Below are positions 63,205-64,000 of a DNA stretch of 64,000 nucleotides, piece by piece (the stretch's first letter is position 1; every line of letters begins with the position of its first letter). This DNA is from Paenibacillus nasutitermitis (GTDB taxonomy: Bacteria > Bacillota > Bacilli > Paenibacillales > Paenibacillaceae). The stretch spans positions 620,001-684,000 of the forward strand of contig NZ_BMHP01000002.1 of the NCBI RefSeq assembly GCF_014641075.1, written 5' to 3'. A program made the translations under genes and the position numbers. Below the pieces are notes generated by a model, which saw only the letters and a program-made list of their open reading frames with translations, had not been told where the DNA came from and made no database searches.

Positions 63205-64000
63205 CTAATACTTGCCCGGATAGGAAACCCGATGTTTGACGGAGTCCCCCGGTTTTGTGCCTGCCCCGTTCGCACGGGCGCATAATAGGCAGGAGATGAG
63301 CAGCAGCAATGCCCAGGCCAGGTAGAAGCAGAACCAAATGTACAGTTGATTGTTCTGGATATGCTTCCAGTTGGCAAGGGTGAGATCAGCCATTAAACGA
63401 TGCTCCAACCAGACCCGGACCGCCTTGTAGGACATAATGGTAATTCCGATAAGCGTCAGCGACGTAACGGCCCCGACAAGTCTGTTGTTGCGTATAGCGA
63501 TATACAGCAGCGAAGCTGCGAATAACCCGAACATGAAAGCCGACATCGGAGCGACGATCCACATCCCTACCAAACCCGGATTTACCGAGAACCATCCTTT
63601 AACCAGAAAAAGCAAACCCGCATTAAGAAAGGCACAGCCCCAGAGTAATTTTTGCGTCATCGGCGAAGCCAGCGGCCGAAGCTTCTGCGGTGAAACCGAC
63701 TTCAGCCAGACGGAATATCTTCGGAGCAGCACCAAAGCAGGCACCAGAAGCCCCAGGACGGAGAAGCCGTACTGCAGCCAGGAATAGATTCCTTTGCCGC
63801 CTATATAGGTTCGCAGCACAGGGAATTCACTGACGAATCCACTGGTGTGCGTCCAGCTATCCATGAAAATATGAGTCAAATAACCAATGAACAACGAAAC
63901 AATAAAAACCGACCAGGACCGGACGGAATGAAGCCTCCAGTCCTTCAGCAGGCTCTGAACAAAATGGTCGAGTCCTCCCCGGGAGGGCATAAACATCGGC
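63205..64000 (-). CDS. DUF4184-family membrane protein (partial, N-terminus beyond window)
   Basis: At least 265 residues of a membrane protein with about seven hydrophobic segments. It has a SVFIVSLFIGYLTHIFMDSWTH motif (His and Asp typical of membrane-bound hydrolase-like DUF4184 proteins). The frame stays open past the window edge, so the first visible Met at 63996 is probably internal. It is on the same strand as the DUF3889-like gene with 77 bases between. Function unknown. Confidence 0.75.
   Translation of the reverse strand, partial: PMFMPSRGGLDHFVQSLLKDWRLHSVRSWSVFIVSLFIGYLTHIFMDSWTHTSGFVSEFPVLRTYIGGKGIYSWLQYGFSVLGLLVPALVLLRRYSVWLKSVSPQKLRPLASPMTQKLLWGCAFLNAGLLFLVKGWFSVNPGLVGMWIVAPMSAFMFGLFAASLLYIAIRNNRLVGAVTSLTLIGITIMSYKAVRVWLEHRLMADLTLANWKHIQNNQLYIWFCFYLAWALLLLISCLLCARANGAGTKPGDSVKHRVSYPGKY

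Overview
The window looks like chromosomal DNA from a Paenibacillus-type member of the Bacillales. It has moderate to high GC, strong AGGAGG-type ribosome sites, frequent TTG/GTG starts, a XerS-type recombinase, B12-riboswitch and GlpP-type RNA regulation, and gene neighbourhoods known from Bacillus (chr3N/chr3C with ywrC; ytmI/tcy sulfur genes; namA; helD). I saw no phage, insertion sequence, CRISPR array or rRNA. There is one tRNA (Asp).

Layout. 1-2.0 kb: edge of an FAD monooxygenase and xerS. 2.1-3.7 kb: a blaI/M56-peptidase pair with two operators. 3.9-8.3 kb: small metabolic genes, a lipoprotein, proS and an unannotated 51-residue ORF. 8.5-10.3 kb: Lrp-type regulator with a split chromate transporter. 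10.4-14.4 kb: glpP-glpK-glpD with two terminator-containing leaders. 14.6-17.3 kb: a DrrAB-type ABC exporter and a TetR regulator sharing an operator-like sequence. 17.5-28.8 kb: a long sulfur-amino-acid operon (cystine-type ABC importer, two FMN monooxygenases, N-acetyltransferase, M20 deacylase, amine oxidase, DinB protein), its LysR regulator and an FMN reductase unit. 29-32 kb: an OYE-type reductase and an exported alpha/beta hydrolase. 32-46.6 kb: two HelD-like RNA polymerase motors, PadR/HAAS pair, two-component system, ECF41 sigma factor with its carboxymuconolactone-decarboxylase target, an orphan response regulator with a BTAD domain, MgtC and small conserved proteins. 46.8-50.6 kb: DUF1294, hrpB, tRNA-Asp, a GNAT protein. 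50.6-59.4 kb: a cobalamin-riboswitch-controlled operon for corrinoid uptake, salvage and nucleotide-loop assembly (btuFCD-cobT-cobU-cbiB-cobS-cobD-cbiZ). 59.5-64 kb: CopA-type ATPase, rhodanese, YbjQ, DUF3889 and DUF4184 proteins.

How parts work together. The sulfur region encodes what is needed to import a substituted cysteine, N-acetylate it, oxidise the C-S bond with reduced flavin from the separate FMN reductase, and deacylate the product; the amine oxidase and DinB protein are additions whose role is not obvious. CymR-like inverted repeats occur at both the ABC importer and the reductase promoters. The glp leaders share a ten-base element just before each terminator, a plausible recognition element for GlpP encoded in the same operon. 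The ECF41 sigma factor is followed by a textbook-like ECF41 promoter in front of its neighbour. Two intergenic stretches contain broken coding remnants, and several small ORFs with good start signals are described.

Limits. All calls rest on reading the sequence and on remembered family features; no database search, covariance model or alignment was run. Starts were chosen from visible ribosome-binding sites and may be off by a few codons.
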